From assembly GCF_000156195.1 (NCBI RefSeq), contig NZ_GG688329.1, positions 1 to 44,306 on the forward strand: a stretch of 44,306 nt of DNA. Direction: 5' to 3'. The translations under genes were made by a program, and so were the position numbers. Each line of letters begins with the position of its first letter. Positions within the stretch are counted from its first letter, which is position 1. The notes beneath the pieces were generated by a model. The model worked only from the letters and a program-made list of their open reading frames with translations, made no database searches and was not told the origin of the DNA. This DNA is from Bacteroides finegoldii DSM 17565. Lineage in GTDB: Bacteria; Bacteroidota; Bacteroidia; Bacteroidales; Bacteroidaceae. Of the stretch, positions 1 to 7,398 are shown one piece after another.

Positions 1-139
1 CCAGTTCCGAGAAAGGGAATAGAGAATGGAGTCGACCTAATTCACTCGTTGCAAAACTTTGACGATATTTTTTAAGCATATCGAACTCGGTAAAACCTAA
101 ACAAGGTTCGATTTCTGAGATTTTTTGTATCTTTACCAT
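1..139 (-). CDS. Partial CDS, probable insertion-sequence transposase N-terminus
   Basis: Only the first 46 codons are inside the window. The frame reads leftward from an ATG at 139 and runs off the edge with no stop. The visible protein starts MVKIQKISEIEPCLGFTEF and continues with a segment containing TSELGRLHSLFPFSEL. That layout (short basic start, then a motif of the type ELGxxHSLFPF) resembles the N-terminus of IS1182/IS5-like Bacteroides transposases as I remember them. The DDE catalytic core is outside the window, so the call is tentative. The leader just upstream contains a C-run/G-run dyad (159-193) that could be part of an element end. Confidence 0.45.
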   Translation of the reverse strand, partial: MVKIQKISEIEPCLGFTEFDMLKKYRQSFATSELGRLHSLFPFSEL

Positions 140-158
140 GTGTTTTTATTTTAGATTA

Positions 159-193
159 CCCCCGTTTTGGCCGTCAAACCGTTTTTTGGGGGG
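159..193. repeat. C-run/G-run dyad, possible insertion-sequence end
   Basis: CCCCC at 159-163 faces GGGGGG at 188-193. Between them are two copies of CCGTTTT, so the element is partly inverted and partly direct. It sits just upstream of the start of the probable transposase gene, where an IS terminal inverted repeat would be expected. The other end of the element is not in the window, so no target-site duplication can be tested. Confidence 0.3.
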
Positions 194-204
194 AATGCTT
201 AAAG

Positions 205-246
205 ATACAAAAAAGGCAACTAATTCGCAATGAAGTAGTTGCCTTA
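205..246 (-). terminator. Rho-independent terminator (second of a tandem pair), minus strand
   Basis: A perfect 10-bp stem, AAGGCAACTA at 213-222 with TAGTTGCCTT at 236-245, encloses a 13-nt loop. Read on the minus strand the stem is followed at once by a run of six T, the classic intrinsic terminator form. It lies downstream of the lpxA-end terminator at 285-338 and would catch read-through before the probable IS gene. The stretch 140-400 holds no gene that I can support. Confidence 0.65.
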
Positions 247-280
247 AATTTTATTATTTTAGGAATATCCCGATATAATA

Positions 281-345
281 AAAACAGATTCATGTAAATA
301 TTGCAATGATTAATACTTATGCAATCTACATGAATCTGCTTTTTG
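281..345 (-). terminator. Rho-independent terminator of the efflux/lpxA operon
   Basis: A perfect 12-bp inverted repeat, CAGATTCATGTA at 285-296 and TACATGAATCTG at 327-338, has a further 6-bp inner stem (ATTGCA/TGCAAT). On the minus strand it is followed by TTTTTATTATAT. It lies about 60 bp past the lpxA stop codon and in the right orientation to end the four-gene operon. Confidence 0.75.
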
Positions 346-376
346 GTGTCTTAGGTTTTACTATCTTTATTTTAAA

Positions 377-398
377 CCTCTGCGTCCTCTGTGGTGAG
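377..398. repeat. Bacteroides-type short extragenic repeat, one copy
   Basis: The segment 377-398 contains CCTCTGCGTCCTCTGTGGTG, directly after the lpxA stop. It resembles short repeats that recur between genes in Bacteroides genomes; this statement is from memory. A related motif built on CGCAGATTAAC is found at 17696-17768. No function is known to me. Confidence 0.4.
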
Positions 399-400
399 TA

Positions 401-1171
401 TTATTTCACGATACCTCTTTCCGAGTTCTTCACGAAGTTTACGATATTCTCGATCTCCTCACTCATTGGCACTTGATCGATAATTTTCTGCACTGCATCC
501 TGCACACTGAAGTTACCTTGGTAAATCAAGCGATATGCATTGGCAATGTGCCGGAGGATTCTTTCCGATGTATTGCGGTGTTGTGACAAAACCACGGCAT
601 TTACTCCGTGATATGCCACTGGATTTCCCGACATGATAACATATGGAGGTACATCCTTGGATATGCGGCAACCACTCTGTACGAGCGTCCAGCTACCGAT
701 ATGACAATATTGATGTAACGTGACATTACCACTTAGGATAACGCAATCGTCCAATGTACACTCTCCGGCAATGGTGCTACCAATACCAACTACACAGTTG
801 TTGTTGATCTGTACGTCATGGCAAAGATGTACTTTATCCATCAGATAATTGCCATTTCCTATTTTAGTAGCATTGCCGGCAAATGTAGCACGGCTGATGA
901 CTACGTTCTCGCGAATATCATTGTTGTCACCGATAATCAGGCTGCTCTCTTCTCCCGTAAAGTGGAAATCTTGCGGTTCCGCTCCGAGAACGGCATTCTG
1001 ATGTACCTTGTTCCCTTTTCCCATTTTAGTACCTTTCAGGATACTAGCGTAAGACATGATGATGCAATCATCTCCGATCTCTACATTCTTTTCAATGTAG
1101 GCAAAAGGCAGAACTGTTACATTCTTGCCTAATTTTGCTTCGGGGTCTACGTAAGCTAACGGACTAATCAT
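401..1171 (-). CDS. lpxA: LpxA-family acyl-ACP--UDP-N-acetylglucosamine O-acyltransferase (probable paralogue)
   Basis: LpxA transfers a 3-hydroxyacyl chain from ACP to the 3-OH of UDP-GlcNAc, the first step of lipid A synthesis, in the cytoplasm. The 256-residue protein has LpxA family length, with a left-handed beta-helix of hexapeptide repeats (about 1-190) and the C-terminal helical domain ending in SERGIVK. By eye, the catalytic His125 of E. coli corresponds to H118 (motif VHLCHD) and His160 to H153. His144 corresponds to E137, and the acyl-ruler Gly173 to S166. It is the last gene of the RND efflux operon, 27 bp after the outer-membrane gene, and not beside lpxD or lpxC. In Bacteroides the main lpxA normally sits with lpxC/fabZ, so this is probably a second copy. 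The fold and family are certain, the exact substrate less so. Confidence 0.85.
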   Translation of the reverse strand: MISPLAYVDPEAKLGKNVTVLPFAYIEKNVEIGDDCIIMSYASILKGTKMGKGNKVHQNAVLGAEPQDFHFTGEESSLIIGDNNDIRENVVISRATFAGNATKIGNGNYLMDKVHLCHDVQINNNCVVGIGSTIAGECTLDDCVILSGNVTLHQYCHIGSWTLVQSGCRISKDVPPYVIMSGNPVAYHGVNAVVLSQHRNTSERILRHIANAYRLIYQGNFSVQDAVQKIIDQVPMSEEIENIVNFVKNSERGIVK

Positions 1172-1198
1172 AATAGTATTATATATTTAAAGTTATTC

Positions 1199-2596
1199 TT
1201 ATCTTCCACCACCCAGTGCCTGGTAGAGGCTTACTACAGCTTGCATCTGATCAAAGCAGTCGGACACCTGAGAGAGCTGTGCACTCAAATAGGATTGTTG
1301 TGCAGACAGTACTTCCAGATAGGTTGAGGTTCCTAAGTTAAACAATTCTTTTGTATCTTCCGAAGCTTTCTGGGCAGATTCTACCTGCATTTTTCTGGAT
1401 TCTACCTTTTCGCTGGTCTTTTGGTATAGACTTAACGCATTGCTAACCTCACTACCGGCATTCAATAAGGCCTGTTGGAAAGATAATTTAGCCTGTTCCT
1501 CCTGCGCTTTGGCAGCTTTCAAGCGAGCGATGTTCTGTCCCCGATAGAACAAAGGCTGTGTCAGTGAACCAACAACGGAAGCCAATAATTTACCGGGATT
1601 AACGATCCCTGCTCCTGAATTGTTTGTCCATCCTGCCGAACCGCTGAGTGTGATTTGCGGATAAAAAGCGGCACGTGCGGAGTTGGTGTTATAGTAGCAA
1701 CTTGCCAGTGACATTTCGGCTGCTTTTACATCCGGACGGTTGGATAACAATTGAATAGGTATGCCTGCAGAAAGCTCGGTCGGAAGTACTTGTGCTTCCA
1801 ATACGCCACGCTTGATGGCATGAGGAGCTTCTCCTAAAAAAGTAGACAGGGCGTTCTCCGTTTCACGGATACTTTGTTCGATATCAGGAATGGTAGCAAG
1901 TACTTGTGCATAAGCAGCTTTACTTTGTTCAACACCGGCTGAATTGATGTTGTACATTGCTGCATCTTTCATCGCTTCCATTGTTTCGGCATTGCGCTTC
2001 AGAATTTCGGCCGTCTCTTTAGTTATTTCCAGTTGGCGGTCAAGCATTAACAACGTGTAGTACATATTGGCTACATTTGAGATTACTTGAGTTTGTACAG
2101 CCTGACGGTATGCCTTAACCTGTTTCAAAGTAACTTGTGCATTCCGTTTTGAGTTCAGTAACTGACCGAACAAATCGACTTGCCAACTGGCTGTAACCGG
2201 TAATGAATAAGTTTTTGTAGCTGCATTCTTGTCAAAGCTGCTGATTGTTCCTTGCGGAGACAATCCCAAAGATGGGGCATAAGCCAGACGTGCAGACATC
2301 AGGGAGGCTTGTGCGGCTTTCACATTCTGCGCAGCAGACAAGAGGTCAGTATTTTGGTTCAGTCCCGCTTCGATGAGAGACTGTAGTTGCGGGTCGGTGA
2401 AGACTTCTCTCCACGGCAGATTACCGAAGTTGGTCGTATCCGAAACCAGTGTATCGTTATCCGCTACCGGATCGCGATACAGGCCGGAAGTTGTGATATC
2501 TTCGGGTCTGTCATACGACTTATAGATGTGGCAGCTGCTCAGGAGAGCAGTTGCACACAACATATATAGAATCTGTTTCTTCATATCGAATTTCAT
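1199..2596 (-). CDS. TolC/NodT-family outer-membrane efflux lipoprotein
   Basis: This is the outer-membrane channel of a tripartite RND pump. Its 465 residues fit the NodT/OprM family. The lipobox LLSSC places the acylated cysteine at C22, followed by HIYKSYDRP, the usual start of this family. Two repeated long-helix domains follow (NVKAAQASLMSARLAYAP; LLSNRPDVKAAEMSLASC), and RPDVKAAE is a family hallmark. The start ATG overlaps the stop of the pump gene as TAATG, indicating translational coupling. A second in-frame ATG at 2584 gives an equally good signal peptide. Substrates of the pump cannot be read from the sequence. Confidence 0.93.
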   Translation of the reverse strand: MKFDMKKQILYMLCATALLSSCHIYKSYDRPEDITTSGLYRDPVADNDTLVSDTTNFGNLPWREVFTDPQLQSLIEAGLNQNTDLLSAAQNVKAAQASLMSARLAYAPSLGLSPQGTISSFDKNAATKTYSLPVTASWQVDLFGQLLNSKRNAQVTLKQVKAYRQAVQTQVISNVANMYYTLLMLDRQLEITKETAEILKRNAETMEAMKDAAMYNINSAGVEQSKAAYAQVLATIPDIEQSIRETENALSTFLGEAPHAIKRGVLEAQVLPTELSAGIPIQLLSNRPDVKAAEMSLASCYYNTNSARAAFYPQITLSGSAGWTNNSGAGIVNPGKLLASVVGSLTQPLFYRGQNIARLKAAKAQEEQAKLSFQQALLNAGSEVSNALSLYQKTSEKVESRKMQVESAQKASEDTKELFNLGTSTYLEVLSAQQSYLSAQLSQVSDCFDQMQAVVSLYQALGGGR

Positions 2597-5500
2597 TATT
2601 TAGCGTATTGTTCAATCTCTGTTACAGCATCTGTATTGTCAATATCTTCCCATTCCATCGGTTTAACTTTCTCTTGCAGATACTGGAAGATAACGAATAA
2701 AACAGGAACGATAAAGATCTGGCAGATCATACCGATTAACATACCTCCGATAGAAGCAGTACCCAGTGTACGGTTACCGTGAGCACCTACACCGAAAGCA
2801 AACATCAACGGAAGCAAACCGACTACCATAGCCAAGGATGTCATCAAAATCGGGCGGAGACGGGCACCGGCACCCAATACGGCTGCCCAAGTGATACTCA
2901 TACCCATTTTACGACGGTCGAGGGCAAACTCTACAATCAAGATGGCATTCTTTGCCAACAGACCCATCAACATGATCAATGCAATCTGCATATAGATATT
3001 GTTGGACATCGTACCGAGAATCATCTTCAACGCTGAGATATTACCGAGTGCACTTACACCGTTGACAAACAGGAAGCTACCTAACAGACCGAACGGAACG
3101 GATAGCAATACGGCTAATGGAAGTATGTAACTTTCGTACTGCGCACTCAATAATAAGTAAACGAATACGAAACAGAGCACAAATATCAGCCCGGTAGCAC
3201 TTCCGCTACTCTGAGCCTCTTCACGTGCCATACCTCCTAATTCATAGGTATAACCGGTAGGCAGGTTTTCTTGAGCAACCTCTGCAAGAGCAGCCAGTGC
3301 CTGACCGGAGGTATAACCACTGGCAGGAGCTACCATCACCTTCATGGAAGTATAAAGGTTGAAACGGCTGATAATATCCGGACCATATACCTTCTCTACA
3401 GAGATGAACTGGGCAATCGGAGCCATTTCACCTGCACTGTTGCGTACCTTGATATTCTTCAGAGATTCCAGATTCTTACGTGACAATGGATCAGACTGAA
3501 TCATAACACGATACATCTTACCGAAACGGTTGAAGTTAGATGCATACAGACCTCCATAATATCCTTGCATAGTTGTAAGGATATCGCTCGGACTGATACC
3601 AGCTTTCTTACAAGCCGCCGCATCGATGTCGATCATATATTGCGGGAAGTTCGGGTTGAAAGATGTTTTTGCCGAGTTGATTTCCGGACGTGCTTCCAAG
3701 GCTGCCATATAATCATTTACTACATCAAAGAACTTGTTCAAATCACCACCGGTCTTATCCTGCATATTCACCTCGATATCTGTAGATGCCGAATATCCCG
3801 GGATCATAGGAGGAGCGAAGAACAATACCTGTGCTTCTTTGATAATCTTCTGTGCGCGCATATATAAGGAGCCGACTACAACGTCCGAGTTCTGTATCAT
3901 AGAACGTTCATCCCAGTCCTTTAGCTTGATAATGAAAGAACCGTAAGAAGGTCCCTGACCACCGATGAAGCTAAATCCGGAAATCATGGTTCGTGATAAT
4001 ACAGCAGGGTCAGAAGCGATCAGACTGTCTACGCGTGCTAAGATTTTCTCAGAATGGTCTTGTGATGTACCCGGCGGCAATGTTACTGCTCCCATCAAGG
4101 TTCCGGTATCTTCGTTCGGTACCATACCTGTCGGAGTGGTGTTCATGAAGAATATAAGCAGTACGATAGAGGCGGTAACTAATCCCATAGACAGCCATTT
4201 CTTCTGAATAAAGAACAATACACGTTTTTTGTAACGTTTCAGGATAGACTCGTATGTATCGTTGAATCTGTTCTTGAACTTCTTTGTACTCATTCCGATC
4301 AGTGCCAGGATACTAAGAAGTACAAAGATTGCGGTAACCACTGGATTGAGACTGAAGAAACCGAAAATCATACCGAGAATAGCAATAATCGTGAAGGTAA
4401 GTGTGATTCCCGGATGTAGCATTTTTCCGATAGCTTCGGTGTATCTGTTGATCATGGTTGTATGAGCTGCCGTATAAGCTACTTTCATACGTTCCTTCAA
4501 TGTCGAATCTTCCGTTCCATCTTCCTTCTTATGCGGTTTTAGAAGAATGGCACACAAAGCCGGACTCAATGTCAAAGCGTTCAATGCAGACAAACCGATA
4601 GCGATAGCCATAGTCATACCGAACTGGCGATAGAATGTTCCTGCCGTACCTCCCATGAAACTTACCGGGACGAACACGGCCATCATGACTAACGTAATAG
4701 ATACGATAGCACCACCCAGTTCATTCATAGCGTCGATAGAAGCCAGACGGGCAGAAGTATAACCCTGGTCGAGCTTGGCATGCACACCCTCGACGACCAC
4801 AATGGCATCGTCGACCACAATCGCAATGGCTAGGACGAGCGCACATAATGTCAGCAAGTTCAAACTGAATCCTACCAAAGACAGAATGAAGAAAGTACCG
4901 ATAAGAGCTACCGGAATGGCAATGGTTGGAATCAACGTAGAACGTAAATCCTGCAAGAAGATATATACCACAATAAACACCAGGATAAATGCCTCGATCA
5001 ATGTCTTCAACACCTCGTGAATAGAAGCGAACAAGAAGTCATTGGCATTCATGGAAATGTTAAGCTTCAATCCGGTAGGCAAGGTTTTTGATGCTTCATC
5101 CAGCAGTTGCTCAATATCACTGATGGTCTGTGTTGCATTGGTTCCTGCCATCTGGTATACGATACAGGTTACTGACTTGTGGCCGTCTACACGGTTTGTA
5201 AAGTTATAACCCAAACGATCCAATTGAATTTCTGCTATATCTTTCAAGCGGAGTACCTCACCGTCAGGCAGAGATTTGATAACGATGTTTTCAAATTCTT
5301 CCGGTTGTTGCAGACGTCCTTTGTAGCGGATGGTATATTGGAATGTCTGATTACTGCGTTCACCGAACTGTCCTGGAGCAGCTTCGACATTCTGTTCTGC
5401 CAAGGCTGCAGATACATCACCGGGAACAAGTTTGTACTGTGCCATGACGTCCGGTCGTAACCAGATACGCATAGAATAGTCCTGACCCAAAACGTTGGCG

Positions 5501-6024
5501 TCACCCACACCCGGTACACGTTGTACTTGAGGAATCAAGTTGATCTTAGCATAGTTTTCAATAAACGATTCGCTATATGTATCTGTCTCGTCATAGAGAG
5601 AGAATACTACCAGCATGGAAGTCTGGCGTTTTTGAGTGGTTACACCGACTTTGGTTACTTCGGCCGGCAACAGACCTTGTGCCATAGAAACACGGTTTTG
5701 TACATTGACGGCGGCCATGTCCGGGTCTGTTCCTTGTTTGAAATATATGGATATCTCACCGGAACCCGTATTGGATGCAGTTGATGTCATATACATCATG
5801 TTTTCTACACCATTGATCTGTTCCTCCAACGGAGCGATGACGGAGTTCAATACAGTTGATGCACTGGCACCCGTATAAGTGGCCTTTACCGACACGGTAG
5901 GGGGAGCAATGTCCGGATACTGGGTGATAGGCAATGTTGCCAATCCGATAGCACCCAGAATGACTATCAAAATAGAAATAACTGTTGATAGTACCGGACG
6001 GTTAATAAAATTATCTAACTTCAT
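2596..6024 (-). CDS. RND (HAE1/AcrB-type) multidrug efflux pump subunit
   Basis: This is the inner-membrane, proton-driven pump subunit. Its start MKLDNFINRPVLSTVISI matches the family. The paired proton-relay aspartates are D405-D406 in transmembrane helix 4 (IVVDDAIVVVEG), and the helix-10 lysine is about K1025 (GLLAKNAILIVE). At 1142 residues it is about 90 longer than E. coli AcrB (1049). The extra length lies mainly at residues 527-595 between helices 6 and 7, where a hydrophobic stretch (about 540-577) follows the usual amphipathic helix. The segment DTYESILKRYKK then resembles that helix repeated. It lies 16 bp after the fusion-protein gene and overlaps the outer-membrane gene by one base. 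Aminoglycoside or dye specificity is not inferable. Confidence 0.95.
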   Translation of the reverse strand: MKLDNFINRPVLSTVISILIVILGAIGLATLPITQYPDIAPPTVSVKATYTGASASTVLNSVIAPLEEQINGVENMMYMTSTASNTGSGEISIYFKQGTDPDMAAVNVQNRVSMAQGLLPAEVTKVGVTTQKRQTSMLVVFSLYDETDTYSESFIENYAKINLIPQVQRVPGVGDANVLGQDYSMRIWLRPDVMAQYKLVPGDVSAALAEQNVEAAPGQFGERSNQTFQYTIRYKGRLQQPEEFENIVIKSLPDGEVLRLKDIAEIQLDRLGYNFTNRVDGHKSVTCIVYQMAGTNATQTISDIEQLLDEASKTLPTGLKLNISMNANDFLFASIHEVLKTLIEAFILVFIVVYIFLQDLRSTLIPTIAIPVALIGTFFILSLVGFSLNLLTLCALVLAIAIVVDDAIVVVEGVHAKLDQGYTSARLASIDAMNELGGAIVSITLVMMAVFVPVSFMGGTAGTFYRQFGMTMAIAIGLSALNALTLSPALCAILLKPHKKEDGTEDSTLKERMKVAYTAAHTTMINRYTEAIGKMLHPGITLTFTIIAILGMIFGFFSLNPVVTAIFVLLSILALIGMSTKKFKNRFNDTYESILKRYKKRVLFFIQKKWLSMGLVTASIVLLIFFMNTTPTGMVPNEDTGTLMGAVTLPPGTSQDHSEKILARVDSLIASDPAVLSRTMISGFSFIGGQGPSYGSFIIKLKDWDERSMIQNSDVVVGSLYMRAQKIIKEAQVLFFAPPMIPGYSASTDIEVNMQDKTGGDLNKFFDVVNDYMAALEARPEINSAKTSFNPNFPQYMIDIDAAACKKAGISPSDILTTMQGYYGGLYASNFNRFGKMYRVMIQSDPLSRKNLESLKNIKVRNSAGEMAPIAQFISVEKVYGPDIISRFNLYTSMKVMVAPASGYTSGQALAALAEVAQENLPTGYTYELGGMAREEAQSSGSATGLIFVLCFVFVYLLLSAQYESYILPLAVLLSVPFGLLGSFLFVNGVSALGNISALKMILGTMSNNIYMQIALIMLMGLLAKNAILIVEFALDRRKMGMSITWAAVLGAGARLRPILMTSLAMVVGLLPLMFAFGVGAHGNRTLGTASIGGMLIGMICQIFIVPVLFVIFQYLQEKVKPMEWEDIDNTDAVTEIEQYAK

Positions 6025-6040
6025 ACGATTATCTAAGTTA

Positions 6041-7216
6041 TTAATTGAAAGCAGTAGCTAAATTACCATCGTGCTGGTCTTTCAAATGCTGTTGATAGTT
6101 TGCTTCTTTTTGAGCAGGTGTGATTGGTTGTATGGTTTCACCATCTTTCAGATTCTGCACGCCTTCGATGACGATTTTATCTCCGGAGTTCAAACCGGAA
6201 GTAACGAGATATTCTTTTCCGTTGTCCAGATTGAAGATGGTGATTTCTGTATATTTCACCGTGTTATCCGGCTGCAGGACATAAACGAATTTCTTATCCT
6301 GGATTTCTACTGTTGCTGATTGCGGTATAGTAATTACATTCTCCATTGTGTAAGGAATCAGTACGTTTGCTGTTCCACCACTACGTAGGATGTGTTCTTT
6401 GTTCGGGAAGAGGGCACGCATACTTACAGAACCGGTTGATTGGTCGATTACTCCTGTGATTGCGTCCACTTTACCTTCGATGCTGTACTCTGTACCATCA
6501 ATCAACTGAAGCCTGATAGACGGTATTTTTTCGATTTCTTCTTTGATGGTACCGCCTGTTTTAGTCATCGCCAACAATTCTTTTTCTGTCATGGAGAAAT
6601 ATACATATACTTCTTCTATCTCAGAAACTGTAGTCATCGGAGTAGCGATAGAAGGGCTCACCAGTGCTCCTAAACGATAGGGGATATCATTGATTACACC
6701 ATCGGAAGGACTCTTCACTTGTGTGAAAGAGAGGTTTTGTCTGGCTGTGATAAGCTGTGCTTTCGCTTGTGCCAATTGTGCCTGAGACTGTGCCAATGTG
6801 TTTTCTGCCATTGACAGATCGTAGTCACTGATAATTTGTTTTTTGTTCAGTTCACGTTTGTTATCCACTGTTATCTGTTGGGTACGCACTGCCGCTTCTG
6901 CTGTTGCGACTGCTGCTTCAGCCGTACGTACTGCTGCTTCATATTGTGTCGGATCAACGATGAATAGAACTTGACCTTTGCGTACAGTTGCTCCTTCGTC
7001 TACACATAATTTCGTGATGAAGCCTGATACCTGTGGACGGATTTCTACGTCTTGTTTACCTTTGATTGTCGCCGGATAGGCAGTCGTTAAATTAGCAGTG
7101 GTCTTTTGTAACTCTTGTACTGCATATTCTGGGACTTGTCCCGTTCCGTTGCCCTTATTGCCACAACTAGACAAAAGGGCTACGCAAAATGCAAATAAAA
7201 CAATTCTACTTTTCAT
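6041..7216 (-). CDS. RND efflux periplasmic adaptor (membrane-fusion lipoprotein)
   Basis: The adaptor links the pump to the outer-membrane channel in the periplasm. A signal peptide ends in LLSSC with the acylated cysteine at C18. The order is then half of a biotinyl-lipoyl domain (IRPQVSGFITKLCVDEG), an alpha-helical coiled-coil hairpin rich in Ala and Gln (about residues 95-160), the second lipoyl half (FTQVKSPSDGVINDIPYR), and beta-barrel and membrane-proximal domains. At 391 residues it is of AcrA size. It is the first gene of the four-gene operon (adaptor, pump, channel, lpxA). I could not find a good TAnnTTTG box upstream, and no regulator gene is adjacent. Confidence 0.94.
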   Translation of the reverse strand: MKSRIVLFAFCVALLSSCGNKGNGTGQVPEYAVQELQKTTANLTTAYPATIKGKQDVEIRPQVSGFITKLCVDEGATVRKGQVLFIVDPTQYEAAVRTAEAAVATAEAAVRTQQITVDNKRELNKKQIISDYDLSMAENTLAQSQAQLAQAKAQLITARQNLSFTQVKSPSDGVINDIPYRLGALVSPSIATPMTTVSEIEEVYVYFSMTEKELLAMTKTGGTIKEEIEKIPSIRLQLIDGTEYSIEGKVDAITGVIDQSTGSVSMRALFPNKEHILRSGGTANVLIPYTMENVITIPQSATVEIQDKKFVYVLQPDNTVKYTEITIFNLDNGKEYLVTSGLNSGDKIVIEGVQNLKDGETIQPITPAQKEANYQQHLKDQHDGNLATAFN

Positions 7217-7295
7217 ACTTAATAATTATCTGTTTTTAATGTAATGCGTTTGTTACCGGTGTGTCATCATTCATGTCGATAAGTGATTTAAAGGC

Positions 7296-7337
7296 CAAAA
7301 AAGCCGGAAACTAATTATTAATAATCAGTTTCCGGCT
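7296..7337 (-). terminator. Rho-independent terminator of the beta-galactosidase gene
   Basis: A perfect 11-bp stem, AGCCGGAAACT at 7302-7312 with AGTTTCCGGCT at 7327-7337, has an AT-rich 14-nt loop. On the minus strand the stem is followed by a T-run. It lies about 60 bp after the GH2 stop codon and separates that gene from the efflux operon, which starts about 80 bp further on. Confidence 0.85.
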
Positions 7338-7398
7338 GCAAAAGTACAGTAATTTCGCTATTCTTGTTCTTTGATACCGTGTTTTTTAACTATGTTTT

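Noticed and set aside
6780..6960. Repeat element in the adaptor gene
   Set aside because: The recurrence of Ala-Ala-Val-Arg-Thr codons reflects the coiled-coil heptads of membrane-fusion proteins, not a DNA repeat.
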